A stretch of DNA of 64,000 bases from Bolinopsis microptera. Its lineage: Eukaryota; Ctenophora; Tentaculata; Lobata; Bolinopsidae. Where the stretch lies: assembly GCF_026151205.1 (NCBI RefSeq), contig NC_087072.1, positions 8,046,084 through 8,110,083 of the forward strand, read 5' to 3'. Under the pieces are notes generated by a model. It saw only the letters and a program-made list of their open reading frames with translations, was not told the origin of the DNA and ran no database searches. The stretch's first letter is position 1. Each line of letters opens with the position of its first letter. Both the position numbers and the translations under genes were made by a program. Below, one piece after another: positions 18,662 to 28,622 of this stretch.

Positions 18662-19027
18662 TTATTGTTTGTAAAGAACAAACAAGAAGACCAAAACTAC
18701 ACGGGTATGGGTAACCAGACCAGACTGGGACCAATATATTGACACTGAAAGCTGCAAGCTTATTTCCGACTTTTTCACTACTATGGAATAAAAATGTCTA
18801 TGTTACAATTGCTGATGTAATTTCATTTTTGTTATGGCTTCCTTTTATTACATATGATTATGGAGTTTGTTAATCCATTATATCTATAAAATAGTTTTCA
18901 AATTTCAATCTGTTTTTCATTTCGTTTATCTTGCATGATTCATCAGAATCAAGTCAAAAACAATAACAGCATGAATTATCTTATAAGCTAATGTTCAGAG
19001 TATAAAATGCCCGGGTCCATACATATG
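18020..19027 (+). repeat. Left arm of a 1-kb inverted segmental duplication
   Basis: The arm matches the reverse complement of about 21,224-22,247 through the transporter coding half, its 3' untranslated region and on to a shared GCCCGGGTCCATACAT sequence, after which homology ends. The arms are separated by about 2.2 kb. Confidence 0.9.
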
Positions 19028-21223
19028 CACCATGATCAATAGTTTTGTCATGTCAATGTCAAAGACCAAAAAGTGAACAGTTGAGGTAATTAATTGTCAT
19101 ACTGTGTATCAGAATGTTTAAAAGACGTTTAACTGTAAGTGACGTGTGAGAGTTTCTTTGTTCTTAAAACATGCGAAGGAAAACTGGGTAACGCCAACAT
19201 AACAAGATGGGTGACATTAATAAAACGGATTACATTACAATGCATTGTCAATTGTTCAGGTATATTTTATACATAATATAAGCACTGAGCATCGCAACTG
19301 CAAACTTGTAGGTTTATAAGTATAAGTATAACCTACCAAGACGCGCGCCGAGTTGGACTCGTCGACGGTCTTGGAACAAATATTTTACGAGTATCACCCG
19401 TTAACTGCAAACAAAAGCTTTAAGGTTTTTTCTTTGTTGTGGCAAGTAGAATCATTGCTTACTAATACTCACATGACAATAACAAAAATCAAAATAATGG
19501 ACATTCAATTTTAAGCAAGCTTTGTAGACAGTAATTACTTTCATTTTAACCGACACCATTTAACACCGACCTCAAACAGTTTCGTTTACAAATCTAGTTG
19601 CCTTTGGAATTCATTCCGTCAGATGTTGGCACTGAACGACCTTGAAATCACTCATGGTGTATTCAAATCAAAGGTAAAAAAAGTCATTCTCTCGTCTCAG
19701 GGTAAAGGTGACAAGAATACCTGGGCCCCTTTGGCAAACTTTCTGAACTCAGGCAGCTTGAACGACTAAATTTGAAAAAATAAAACTTCTTGTCTGAATG
19801 AACTATTAGAACCTCAAGAAGCTGATCCGCATGTCTCCGCTACTAAAATGTTTAATGAGCCCAATCACTCATCACTTAACAGTTTAATCTTCAAAGTGAG
19901 TTGTACAATCTAGGTTGTTTTAAGTAGCTGTTGATAGTGTAAAACAGGAGTGACTTGATCGTTTTCATAACTTCGATTTACAATTTGTACCATAATAAAA
20001 CTAGCACTGCCATGGGGTTCAAAAAGGGTCATTGTAAGCCTCCAGCGTAATGGTCCTAAGTCTCTGCCCCATGCAGTGCCTGTCAGCATCAGCTAACAGA
20101 ATAGCCCTAACATAACGATCAAGCCACAAATTAGGTTCTATAATGATTTAATATTGTTGAATAAAGAGATTTGAATATAATATTTGTTTTATTCTGAATA
20201 TTTGTTTTATTCTGACACCATGATACAATTACAACTGGGTCTTTGGTTTTATATGAACGCTCTAAAAGCTACACAAGGCATAATGATACCCAGTGTGAGC
20301 GAATTATGCCGTAACGGTAAACTGCCAGTGCTACGTGGGTACGTGGTAGCGAGCATGAATCCAAAACATTTTTATTTTGATGTTAATCCAAGTCCAAATC
20401 GTTTTTATTCATTATTGGTAAGCGGACCGAATCCCTGACGCTTAATAACTGCTAGTGCCTGTGGCTCTAGGTATAGTAATACTTATAGTGTTCGTGTTTC
20501 TGTTAGGGATGGGGTTATGGTTTGTTCTATAATCCACATAATATATATATAACCAGAGCTCTTGTGAAACAATTAACGCGTCACGTACGCGCGGCGTAGT
20601 AATAGTATTATAGTACTACTACTAGTACGTGTGGGCACATGGGTAGGTGAAAGTTATGGTTAATGGTTATAGTAAAGTTTACAGTTAGGATTAATTTTAA
20701 GGTTAGACCCAGGGTTAGGGCTAGTGTGTAGTGGCTAGTGCTAAGATAAGGGTTAGGGAAAGGGGTAGCGATTCGTTTCGCCAAGCCAATTGTCTCTGTC
20801 CACACAACAGGTCAGGTTATATGTTTTATTGTTCGAATTTGATTACTATTAGTATTAGTGAAAAGATAACCGATCACACGAACATTGTTTTCCCCCGCTT
20901 AATCACCGGCCAAAGCTAATGCATAATGGAAATAGTACCGGTACTGCAACTCGTTATAACGCGGTTTTTTTGGGCAAATCGTTTTCTCCCTCAAAAAAAT
21001 CTAACACTTATTTTATTAGTGTTAGATTATTATCAATTATGAAAATTCTGTATTGAAGTATGATAATGATAATTTTGAAGTCTTCCAAATTCCAATCAAC
21101 CTTCTATTTAGACAAGCAAGTGCAGATGAAAATGATGTCACATCTACAAACTCTTCTCCCTCTATAACTGTTATACATGTTGCCTCCCGTTACAACTAAA
21201 ATACCTACTAGTACTAGCATGAG
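19028..21223. other. Spacer of the inverted duplication; dispersed repeat, no gene
   Basis: No convincing gene. A unit at 19,300-19,405 contains GACGCGCGCCGAGTTGGA and runs into ACGAGTATCACCCGTTAA. It is the unoccupied paralog of the site where the foldback element at 57,448 sits. GGTTAGGG-like runs occur at 20,690-20,760. A Tigger-like TATAACGCGG terminus lies near 20,955. A 10-bp hairpin (AATCTAACAC and GTGTTAGATT) lies at about 20,998-21,028. An 84-codon ORF at 20,184 has no recognisable features and I do not call it. Confidence 0.6.
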
Positions 21224-22247
21224 CATTATGTATGGACCCGGGCATATTATACTCTGAACATTTGCTTAGATCATTCATGCTGTTATTGTTTTTGACTTGA
21301 TTCTGATGAATCATGCAAGATAAACGAAATGAAAAACAGATTGAAATTTGAAAACTATTTTATAGATATAATGGATTAACAAACTCCATAATCATATGTA
21401 ATAAAAGGAAACCAAAACAAAAATGAAATTACATCAGCAATCAAATTGTAACACAAACATTTTCATTCCATAGTGGTGAAAAAGTCGAAAATAAGCTTGC
21501 AGCTTTCAGTGTCAATATTTTGGTCCCAGTCTGGTCTGGTTACCCATACCCGTGTAGTTTTGGTCTTCTTGTTTGTTCTTTACAAACAATAATTATCATT
21601 TATCATCATGATTGATAGAATTGTCCCCTGAATCACTATGTGGGTATTTAGCTTCCTGTCCAAATTTCTGATGAAGTAGTTTTATGAGAACAGTTAAACT
21701 TGAGAAAATAAAGAAAGGAGTTCCTATCGCAAAAACTGTTTTGTAGTCTTCCAAGAAAGAAAGCCTATGAAGATTCAAAGCAAAGATTGGTCCCAGAACA
21801 GCACCTAAGTTATACCCATTGTTCCAAACATTCATAGCAGTTGACATGGCCACATCCGTCTTAGCACTTCTACTCAGTATCTGAGCAGTATATGATAGAG
21901 AGGCAAACTGAATTGCGCTACTGCACACTAGAATTGCACAAAAAGCAACTGCAGATACAGTGATGTCTGCTACATTAGGGACTGAGATAAGTGGTCCAAG
22001 AAACAGTAGCAGAAAGCCCACACCGGCCAGGCCACAAATTAGGTATAAATATTGTAGGGCACGAAATCGCACTCCAATGGGCCCTGTAACGAATGTAGAG
22101 ATTGTATAGATTGATGATCCTATTCCTATCACTTTCCCGCCCCAATCAATGGTATTATTGTATTCTTCTATGTAGAACTGTACCAGAATAGACTCCACAA
22201 ACACAATGCACGCCCCAATACTCAGCATGGGAACCCATCCATAGACA
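21224..22247 (-). repeat. Right arm of the 1-kb inverted segmental duplication
   Basis: Inverted copy of 18,020-19,027, containing the 3' half of the intact transporter gene and its downstream flank. Confidence 0.9.
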
Positions 22248-22945
22248 AGAGTGTCCAAAGAGAAGTGACGCTGATACTGCTCTGCCAAAGTTTCCTCTTT
22301 CTTGCACTTGCTCGCTGAATCCTTTATCAATGGGACAAGTTCCTCATCTTTCTGAGGATAAATTAAGGCAAACAGGACTGAGAGTAGAAACCAGGAGACC
22401 CCTGCTATGCCCATTGTCACGGGAAAACCAAAATGAGTAGACAGCAATGTCCCAATGTAGCAACCTATGCCCTTGCCCATATTAGATAACACTGCCCATG
22501 CCGCGGAGGATTTTGCAAGATCCCCGTCCAAAATTATAGTCCAACCAACACCAATCTTGATGCTACTCAAAGCATCAGCTGCCCCAGTCAATGAACGACC
22601 AATAAGGCCGATATAGAAGTAACCCAATCTACCAGCAAGTGGAGCATATGTGAATGAAGAAAATCCCAGCATTCCAATTGTCCCGACAGTAAGAATATAT
22701 ATGCTGGACTTCCACCCACTTATAAGAGGGTACATCATTGTGGCTGGTATGGTGGCTAAAGGATGGGCGGCCACCAGGAATGCAACTTCAGTGCAGGTCA
22801 TGTTCATTTCCATCGAGCCAGGGACGAGGATAGCTAGGGGTATCACTCTGAGGAATCCAGCTGATATAGTCAGAACTATAAATAGAGTCAGGATAACTCT
22901 CTTTCGGAGTGGCCTGACTTCCACCTCCTTCATCTGGATAGGCAT
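21596..22945 (-). CDS. MFS transporter, SLC18B1/MFS-like, single exon
   Basis: A 449-aa membrane protein with about 12 hydrophobic segments in two halves joined by a charged loop near residues 200-230 (SASKCKKEE). It starts at an ATG with a short basic N-terminus before the first helix. The pattern (a proline- and glycine-rich first helix, a GRSLTGAADAL motif in the fourth to fifth helix region, PLISG and GPIGVRF loops) fits drug:proton antiporter-type MFS carriers related to vesicular amine/polyamine transporters. The substrate cannot be read from the sequence. The C-terminal tail is hydrophilic with acidic and histidine residues. The gene is intronless, and its 3' half is duplicated in inverted orientation at 18,020. 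Confidence 0.85.
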   Translation of the reverse strand: MPIQMKEVEVRPLRKRVILTLFIVLTISAGFLRVIPLAILVPGSMEMNMTCTEVAFLVAAHPLATIPATMMYPLISGWKSSIYILTVGTIGMLGFSSFTYAPLAGRLGYFYIGLIGRSLTGAADALSSIKIGVGWTIILDGDLAKSSAAWAVLSNMGKGIGCYIGTLLSTHFGFPVTMGIAGVSWFLLSVLFALIYPQKDEELVPLIKDSASKCKKEETLAEQYQRHFSLDTLVYGWVPMLSIGACIVFVESILVQFYIEEYNNTIDWGGKVIGIGSSIYTISTFVTGPIGVRFRALQYLYLICGLAGVGFLLLFLGPLISVPNVADITVSAVAFCAILVCSSAIQFASLSYTAQILSRSAKTDVAMSTAMNVWNNGYNLGAVLGPIFALNLHRLSFLEDYKTVFAIGTPFFIFSSLTVLIKLLHQKFGQEAKYPHSDSGDNSINHDDK

Positions 22946-23048
22946 AATATTGGTAATTTCTTATTGTGTCAAGTATTTTTCGTGAGGAAACCTAGCTTGC
23001 TGAATTTTTGAAGAATTATAATTTACGAATATATCATGCTACAGTTAC

Positions 23049-23580
23049 TCTTATCTAGTAGCAGAGTTGAGTATGCAAAGTGGAGTTGAGTATGCAGAGT
23101 GAAGTTGAGTAATGAGTATGCAGAGTGGAGTTGAGTATGCAGAGTGGAGTTGAGTAAGCAGAGTGGAGTTGAGTATGTAGAGTGGAGTTGAGTATGCAGA
23201 GTGGAGTTGAGTAAGCACAGTGGAGTTGAGTATGCAGAGTGGAGTTGAGTATGCAGAGTGGAGTTGAGTATGCAGAGTGGAGTTGAGTATGCAGAGTGGA
23301 GTTGAGTATGCAGAGTGGAGTTGAGTATGCAGAGTGGAGTTGAGTATGCAGAGTGGATTGAGTATGCAGAGTGGAGTTGAGTATGCAGAGTGGAGTTGAG
23401 TATGCAGAGTGGAGTTGAGTATGCAGAGTGGAGTTGAGTATGCAGAGTGGAGTTGAGTATGTACTTCGTATACACAATTTTTGACTACACAAGGTCCTTA
23501 GTATAGTCATTCTGCATCGAGATCATCTTGGTATGCAATTTGTCTCGATAGCCCTAGTCCTACAGGGCAAAATGTCTAAA
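23049..23580. repeat. 19-bp minisatellite inside a foldback-element end
   Basis: About 21 head-to-tail copies of GCAGAGTGGAGTTGAGTAT occupy 23,063-23,465. The flanks (CTAGTAGCAG before; GTACTTCG, then a CTACAGGGCAAA stretch after) match the terminal part of the 3.3-kb foldback element at 57,448-60,762. There the same position holds a single diverged unit (GCAGTGTGTAGTTGAGTGT). Long repetitive ORFs across it are artefacts of the 19-bp period. Confidence 0.9.
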
Positions 23581-24703
23581 TAATATGAGAACGATACCGT
23601 AATAATTATTAAAACGATCTACACGAGCTAGAATAAGCTGATATAAGACCAAATTGAAACAATTTTCCAAGCGATCACTTAACATTTCAGGGTTTTAAAC
23701 CTCTATCGCTTAACATTTCAGGGTTTTTAACCTATATCGCCTAAGTGACAGGTGTTTTTGGATTTTACTAAAACCACAAAATAGAATATAACACTCTGTG
23801 CACCTTGACAATTTTAACGTATAGAAAGGCACAGTATAATATGTAGGATCGACTGCAACAAGGTTATTATAAAATTATTGAACAATAAACATTAGTAAAC
23901 GTTATTAGATATGGCGCCCATTATCATGGTAATTACTTTTTTATCCGATTATTAATAATATTTTTATTCATAAATTATGAAGAAAACATTATATCCGATC
24001 TTATCATCTAGAATTAAATAAAACTCTTCGTATCATGGAGCCAGGGTGTGAAGTGGCTACACCTTCTAACAAAGTACCGCCCTTATGTCCTATGCCCCTA
24101 TTTAAAATGGAAACTAATCGTGTTTCACTCTGTTACTAGTAAGTTGAAACCTGTGTCAGGCCCTAGGTCACGTGATATTGACAGTGTCGAAATATACATG
24201 CTCCTCCACCATGGCCAGGAATCCGTGAGATAACCTATGGCAACAACCCTGCAAGAATTGGTTTTGCAAATTGTTTGTTTCAAATTCATGAGGTTAAGAA
24301 TAAAAACGAAGAAAGCAGTTATTAACTTTCAAAGGCTAAACTGATCTTAAATTTGGCCTTGCTGTTGAATAAACTATTTCAGCTATGCAGGTAATTTCAG
24401 TGTATTAGATTAGACTGACTATGGAATGTTATCAGATTGAAGTAACAGTATGAGTAGTGATAGTTCAATAAGTTAAGATGGCTGTGAAAATAACCTCCTC
24501 TTCACCTTACATTACGCGGATACAAGTAATGCGCAGCGTAAAAGACACATGTAGGTAGAAGCTCGAAAGAAGCAAAAGAATGTACAGTTAAATACCAAAG
24601 CGTGATTTTAAATCTTTGAATGTCATACTAAACATTGAGCCATGAACTAAAATAGTGTTCTATAATACAATTTGAACACGAAACGTTAAATAAAGAAATT
24701 AAT
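23581..24703. other. Intergenic, no gene seen
   Basis: AT-rich DNA with a short direct repeat around 23,670-23,740 (ATCGCTTAACATTTCAGGG twice). No supported ORF. Confidence 0.5.
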
Positions 24704-24961
24704 TGTACGAGTTAAATCACATTTGATACTGCACAATATTGATGACATAACGTCAGGTCAGTGAGCCATTATAAGATAAGAAAATTAAACCAACTGATAA
24801 AGCTAGAGGGGGATTATTTAAAACATATAAGTGATACGAAAAGTTTGTTTTAGCAGGAGCTTTCGAAATACATGTTTAAATCGTCTTTACTGATATAGTA
24901 AAATTGACCAACAAAACACGTCAATCATGCTCTAAAATTACCAACAAACAGCATACAGTTA
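24704..24961 (+). repeat. Dispersed direct repeat, copy 1
   Basis: About 258 bases nearly identical to 25,380-25,638, starting at TGTACGAGTTAAATCACATT and ending near AAACAGCATACAGTT. Confidence 0.85.
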
Positions 24962-25379
24962 AAAAAGAAGAACGCAACAAATGCAATGAATAATTTGGAA
25001 TAATGATAATAATTATGTTATTCCTCATCAGTTAAAAATAGTACTGAATAGATAAGACCTTATCTTACGGCTACTTTGTTAAAATTATTGCAGCCTTTGA
25101 ATTATAATTGACTGGAAATCCGTTGAGAAATAGAGATGCAAGCTTTATTCGAGAAAATTTAATTCATTCGTTCAAATTTATTTTATCATTTAGCTCCGTA
25201 TTGTAGAAAATATGGATTTTATTTGACCATAACGACAAAGTTTTAAAGTTTCCCCACATCAAAATTCTAAGAATGCTACAATAGCTGCATTTCCTTTTTA
25301 TGCAACCCTGTTAAAAATTGTCCTCAACAAAGGGTCACTTTGTGGCTAATTTTCAGCGCTTTTATACTGTTTGTTGTAA

Positions 25380-25638
25380 ATGTACGAGTTAAATCACATT
25401 TGATACTGCACAATATTAATGACATAACGTCAGGTCAGTGAGCCATTATAAGATAAGAAAATTAAACCAACTGATAAAGCTAGAGGGGGATTATTTAAAA
25501 CATATAAGTGATACGGAAAGTTTGTTTTAGCAGGAGCTTTTAAAATACATGTGTAAATCGTCTTTACTGATATAGTAAAATTGACCAACAAAACACGTCA
25601 ATCATGCTCTAAAATTACAACAAACAGCATACAGTTTA
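25380..25638 (+). repeat. Dispersed direct repeat, copy 2
   Basis: Second copy of the 258-bp repeat at 24,704, with few differences. The intervening 420 bases (around 25,255-25,370) are related to a stretch at 29,510-29,680, indicating a larger old repeat family. Confidence 0.85.
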
Positions 25639-27479
25639 AAAATTTACTAGAAATTACCGTAAATACTTAATACTGCCACAATACCGTAAAATTTTAAAGA
25701 AAAATATTAGTGTTTTTGCCTATCTCTGTTCCCAAGTAATCCAAGAAACAGTCCCAAACGTCTTCTAGTATGATAGAAGTAAGAAGAGGTAGTTTACTTA
25801 AATGTGAGCTGAAGAGGTTTATTTACATTTGTATACCTATGGAACTGTAGAACTGTATGAACTGTAGAAATCCAGAGAAGGTTATTGAAAAATGACAATG
25901 TTATCTTGAGGGTGCTGGCGTTTTACCTTACAACCATTCTGGAGATGGGAACGAGCATGTAACTGTTATAACAAGAGTCAAAAATACCGGCAGGGCACTC
26001 AACTGAATACTGATTTTCTTCATGAGTGGGCCAAACTCTTAGAGTTGGCCCCTTTTCGCCCCTTTTCCAGATTTTATGGGGGGGGGGGGGCGCGGGCGGT
26101 CGCCACCCCCCCCCCTCTTCCTACACCCCTGGAAACGGTCCATGAATCACTTTAAATGCTTTACTGTTTCGAGGAGAATTGGTATTTGGTGCACTACTGT
26201 TCTCAGGTGAAGGAAACCCTTGGTCTACTGTTTTCAAGAGAACTGGTGCACTACTGTTCTCAAGACCAGACATGGGCGCCGCCGTAAAACACATAGGCGG
26301 CGGCGTGAAGCCATATTTTGGTCGGCAGCGAAGGCCGGCGTGGAAAATAAGCTTTATTACAATTCGTAAGCCGTGAATGAATGGGAAAAGCGAGCGACCG
26401 ATTTCATTCTCGGTATCAATTTGCATTTGCGGACGGTTCCTCAAATTAATATCATTTCAGGTAAATCGTGTTGCTAAGGACATTACTGAACTACTCTCGA
26501 TGAGTCTTAATGCCTGAAAAACAATAAAATTAAAGGGGGTATAATAGTATAGGGGGTAAATAGTATTGTGAATACTAGTGGCGCGGTCATGCTTGCCAGC
26601 ATTGTGATTGGTCTAATTTTTCGACTCCATATATCCACATCTGAGTGAAATATGGGGGTTTAAATCTTAATGTTATGGAAGAGTACGGTTTGGTTAAAAT
26701 AGCCATGATAGTACCTTGTTGAGAAATCAACAAACAGATTACAAATTAAGATTAAAAACATCCAATAATAGAAAGATTATAGAAGGCAGGAAGTTTGTAA
26801 GTAACTGTTAATATATTATAGTTAATAGTATTCCAAATTTAGAAAGAACTGCTCAAAGCTAGAAAGTATATAATTCTAATAACAATATTTTAACAAGCCC
26901 TGTGTAGGTTAATTGCTCCTGTGAACTTCTCAGAGATAATACCAGTCTCACACGGTCTATCAACTTGAGCTTGAGATAATTTGTTGTTGAGCAGCTTGTG
27001 GGAGAGCAGAACTGGAAATGTATCATGTCATGGAGTGAGGATTATTAAATTCAGCTTACTTTTGTGATTTCTCCTCTATTCTGTGGTTCTGTCAGTCTAC
27101 CTGATTTTCCGAAAAAAATCAAAATTTTCACAAAAATTTTTACTAAAAAAAAGTAGCTACGTTTTACGTAATTGTGAATAATGTTTATCTATATATTTGA
27201 TCAAGTTCTCATTACGTGCCTCAGAACTGTGTCGGTATTTGGGACTGGGAGGTGGCATTTTAAGCCAGCATTTTGGGAATCGGTCGCGTGTTTATTTTTT
27301 CATAGCAAATTTGACAACTTTTCAACACTGTCTTAGGAATCCTTGGTTTTAAAACACGCTGAATAAAACAATTTTACACCGTTGACAGAGTTATCTTTGT
27401 TGAAATTTGTTTTTAATGAAAGCGGGTAAATAATATTCTGTTAACCAAACATTCTTGACCAGGTTACATTCTGTTGAAC
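25639..27479. other. Intergenic with repeat fragments
   Basis: No gene supported. A G-run and C-run facing each other at 26,080-26,115 can form a strong hairpin. Bases 26,460-26,484 match the coding part of the pogo-type transposase remnant at 48.7 kb. Directly after it, 26,485-26,612 is a copy of the GGGGGTAAATAGTA repeat family also found at 40.1 kb (inverted) and 52.4 kb. Confidence 0.55.
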
Positions 27480-28622
27480 ATGCAAACGGACAACAAAACG
27501 CTATTATATGCTATCAGAGATGACGAAGAGCGGTCACTTCTCATATTGTGGAACTTTACAGTTCTTCTGTCGTCACTCATAGGGGACAGTCTAATTTTAA
27601 TAGCCACTATCAAATATAGAGCCATCAAACTCCATAAAGTGATAATAATAGTGATGCAGCACATGGCTGTTTGTGACTTGATACAAACAGTATTCAGAGT
27701 ATTCCCTGGTACTCTGGCAATAATATCAGATCGTTGGGTTGTTGGAGAGTTGCTCTGTCATGTGGAGGTAAATGTCACGTGGGCTTGTGTTCCAGTGACA
27801 GTGTTGCTGACATGTGCTATGACCACTCTGAAACTGATAACAGTGAAGTATCCTCTGAGAACTAGAACCTGGACCACACGGTTAGGACATAAAATCTGTT
27901 CTGTTTTGTGGCTCCTAGCGCTTTGTTGGTACACTCCATTACTTGTGGGGAACCTACTTTACACCAGAGACACAATCCACTTAAGCTACATAGACTATGG
28001 CTGCGCTTATGATTACCTCTCGCCCAGTGTACCAACCTGGTTACCACAGTACTTTCCTGTCAGTATTGCTGCGTTGAGTATCTTCTCCTACACAAATCTC
28101 ATTGTTACATCAGTTCTTCTCCTGATCGTGGCTAGTAAAGCTGCCTCCCGGCACGGAGAAACACTAAGATGGGAGGGTGTGACCACAGTACTGCTCACTG
28201 TCGGAGTGTTACTTATATCTTACCTGCCATTCAGTGTGTGTTTAATAACGCATCTCTGGGGAGTTGAATACAGAACCACTTCCATTCGAGTAATGGGTCA
28301 GCTCACTAACCTGAATATAATGGCTAACTTCTTTGTGTACTCCCTAACTGTGCCAAGTTTTAGACATTTCCTAAAAGTGAAAATATCTGAACTCCTTTCC
28401 TCAATGAGGCTGTCCATGCAAGGAGGCCGACAACTCTATCAAAGACCTGATCCCCATCAAAAACCAGTGGCCCTTCAACGGCAAAGACCCGATCCAAGAC
28501 AAGATCCTCCTGAAGTGCAAGGTGCTGATACCCTAACTCCAGCTGCAGAGCTACAAGGATCGCAGTTACAAGAGGATGTGATACAACAAAACTTCGCAGA
28601 TATTTTGGAAACGCCTGTTTAA
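27480..28622 (+). CDS. Class A (rhodopsin-like) G protein-coupled receptor, divergent
   Basis: A 380-aa single-exon receptor starting at the ATG at 27,480. Seven hydrophobic segments are visible. Family marks: MAVCDL in helix 2, LLCH cysteine at the top of helix 3 with a partner in YGCAYDY, VLWLLAL tryptophan in helix 4, SYLP in helix 6 in place of CWxP, and ANFFVY followed by FRHFL in place of NPxxY-FR. Helix 1 has IGDSL where GN is usual. The DRY box is replaced (TLKLITVKYPLR), so coupling may be unusual. The cytoplasmic tail of about 70 residues is rich in Pro, Gln, Arg and Asp. The ligand is unknown. The frame is complete. Confidence 0.85.
   Translation: MQTDNKTLLYAIRDDEERSLLILWNFTVLLSSLIGDSLILIATIKYRAIKLHKVIIIVMQHMAVCDLIQTVFRVFPGTLAIISDRWVVGELLCHVEVNVTWACVPVTVLLTCAMTTLKLITVKYPLRTRTWTTRLGHKICSVLWLLALCWYTPLLVGNLLYTRDTIHLSYIDYGCAYDYLSPSVPTWLPQYFPVSIAALSIFSYTNLIVTSVLLLIVASKAASRHGETLRWEGVTTVLLTVGVLLISYLPFSVCLITHLWGVEYRTTSIRVMGQLTNLNIMANFFVYSLTVPSFRHFLKVKISELLSSMRLSMQGGRQLYQRPDPHQKPVALQRQRPDPRQDPPEVQGADTLTPAAELQGSQLQEDVIQQNFADILETPV

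Noticed and set aside
20184..20438. 84-codon plus-strand ORF
   Set aside because: No family, no splice context, AT-rich surroundings with repeat debris; chance is more likely.
23063..23465. CRISPR-like array
   Set aside because: Units are contiguous with no unique spacers.
23023..23510. Two 150-codon minus-strand ORFs rich in Leu, His, Ser, Thr
   Set aside because: They are translations of the 19-bp minisatellite; a period not divisible by three keeps all frames open.
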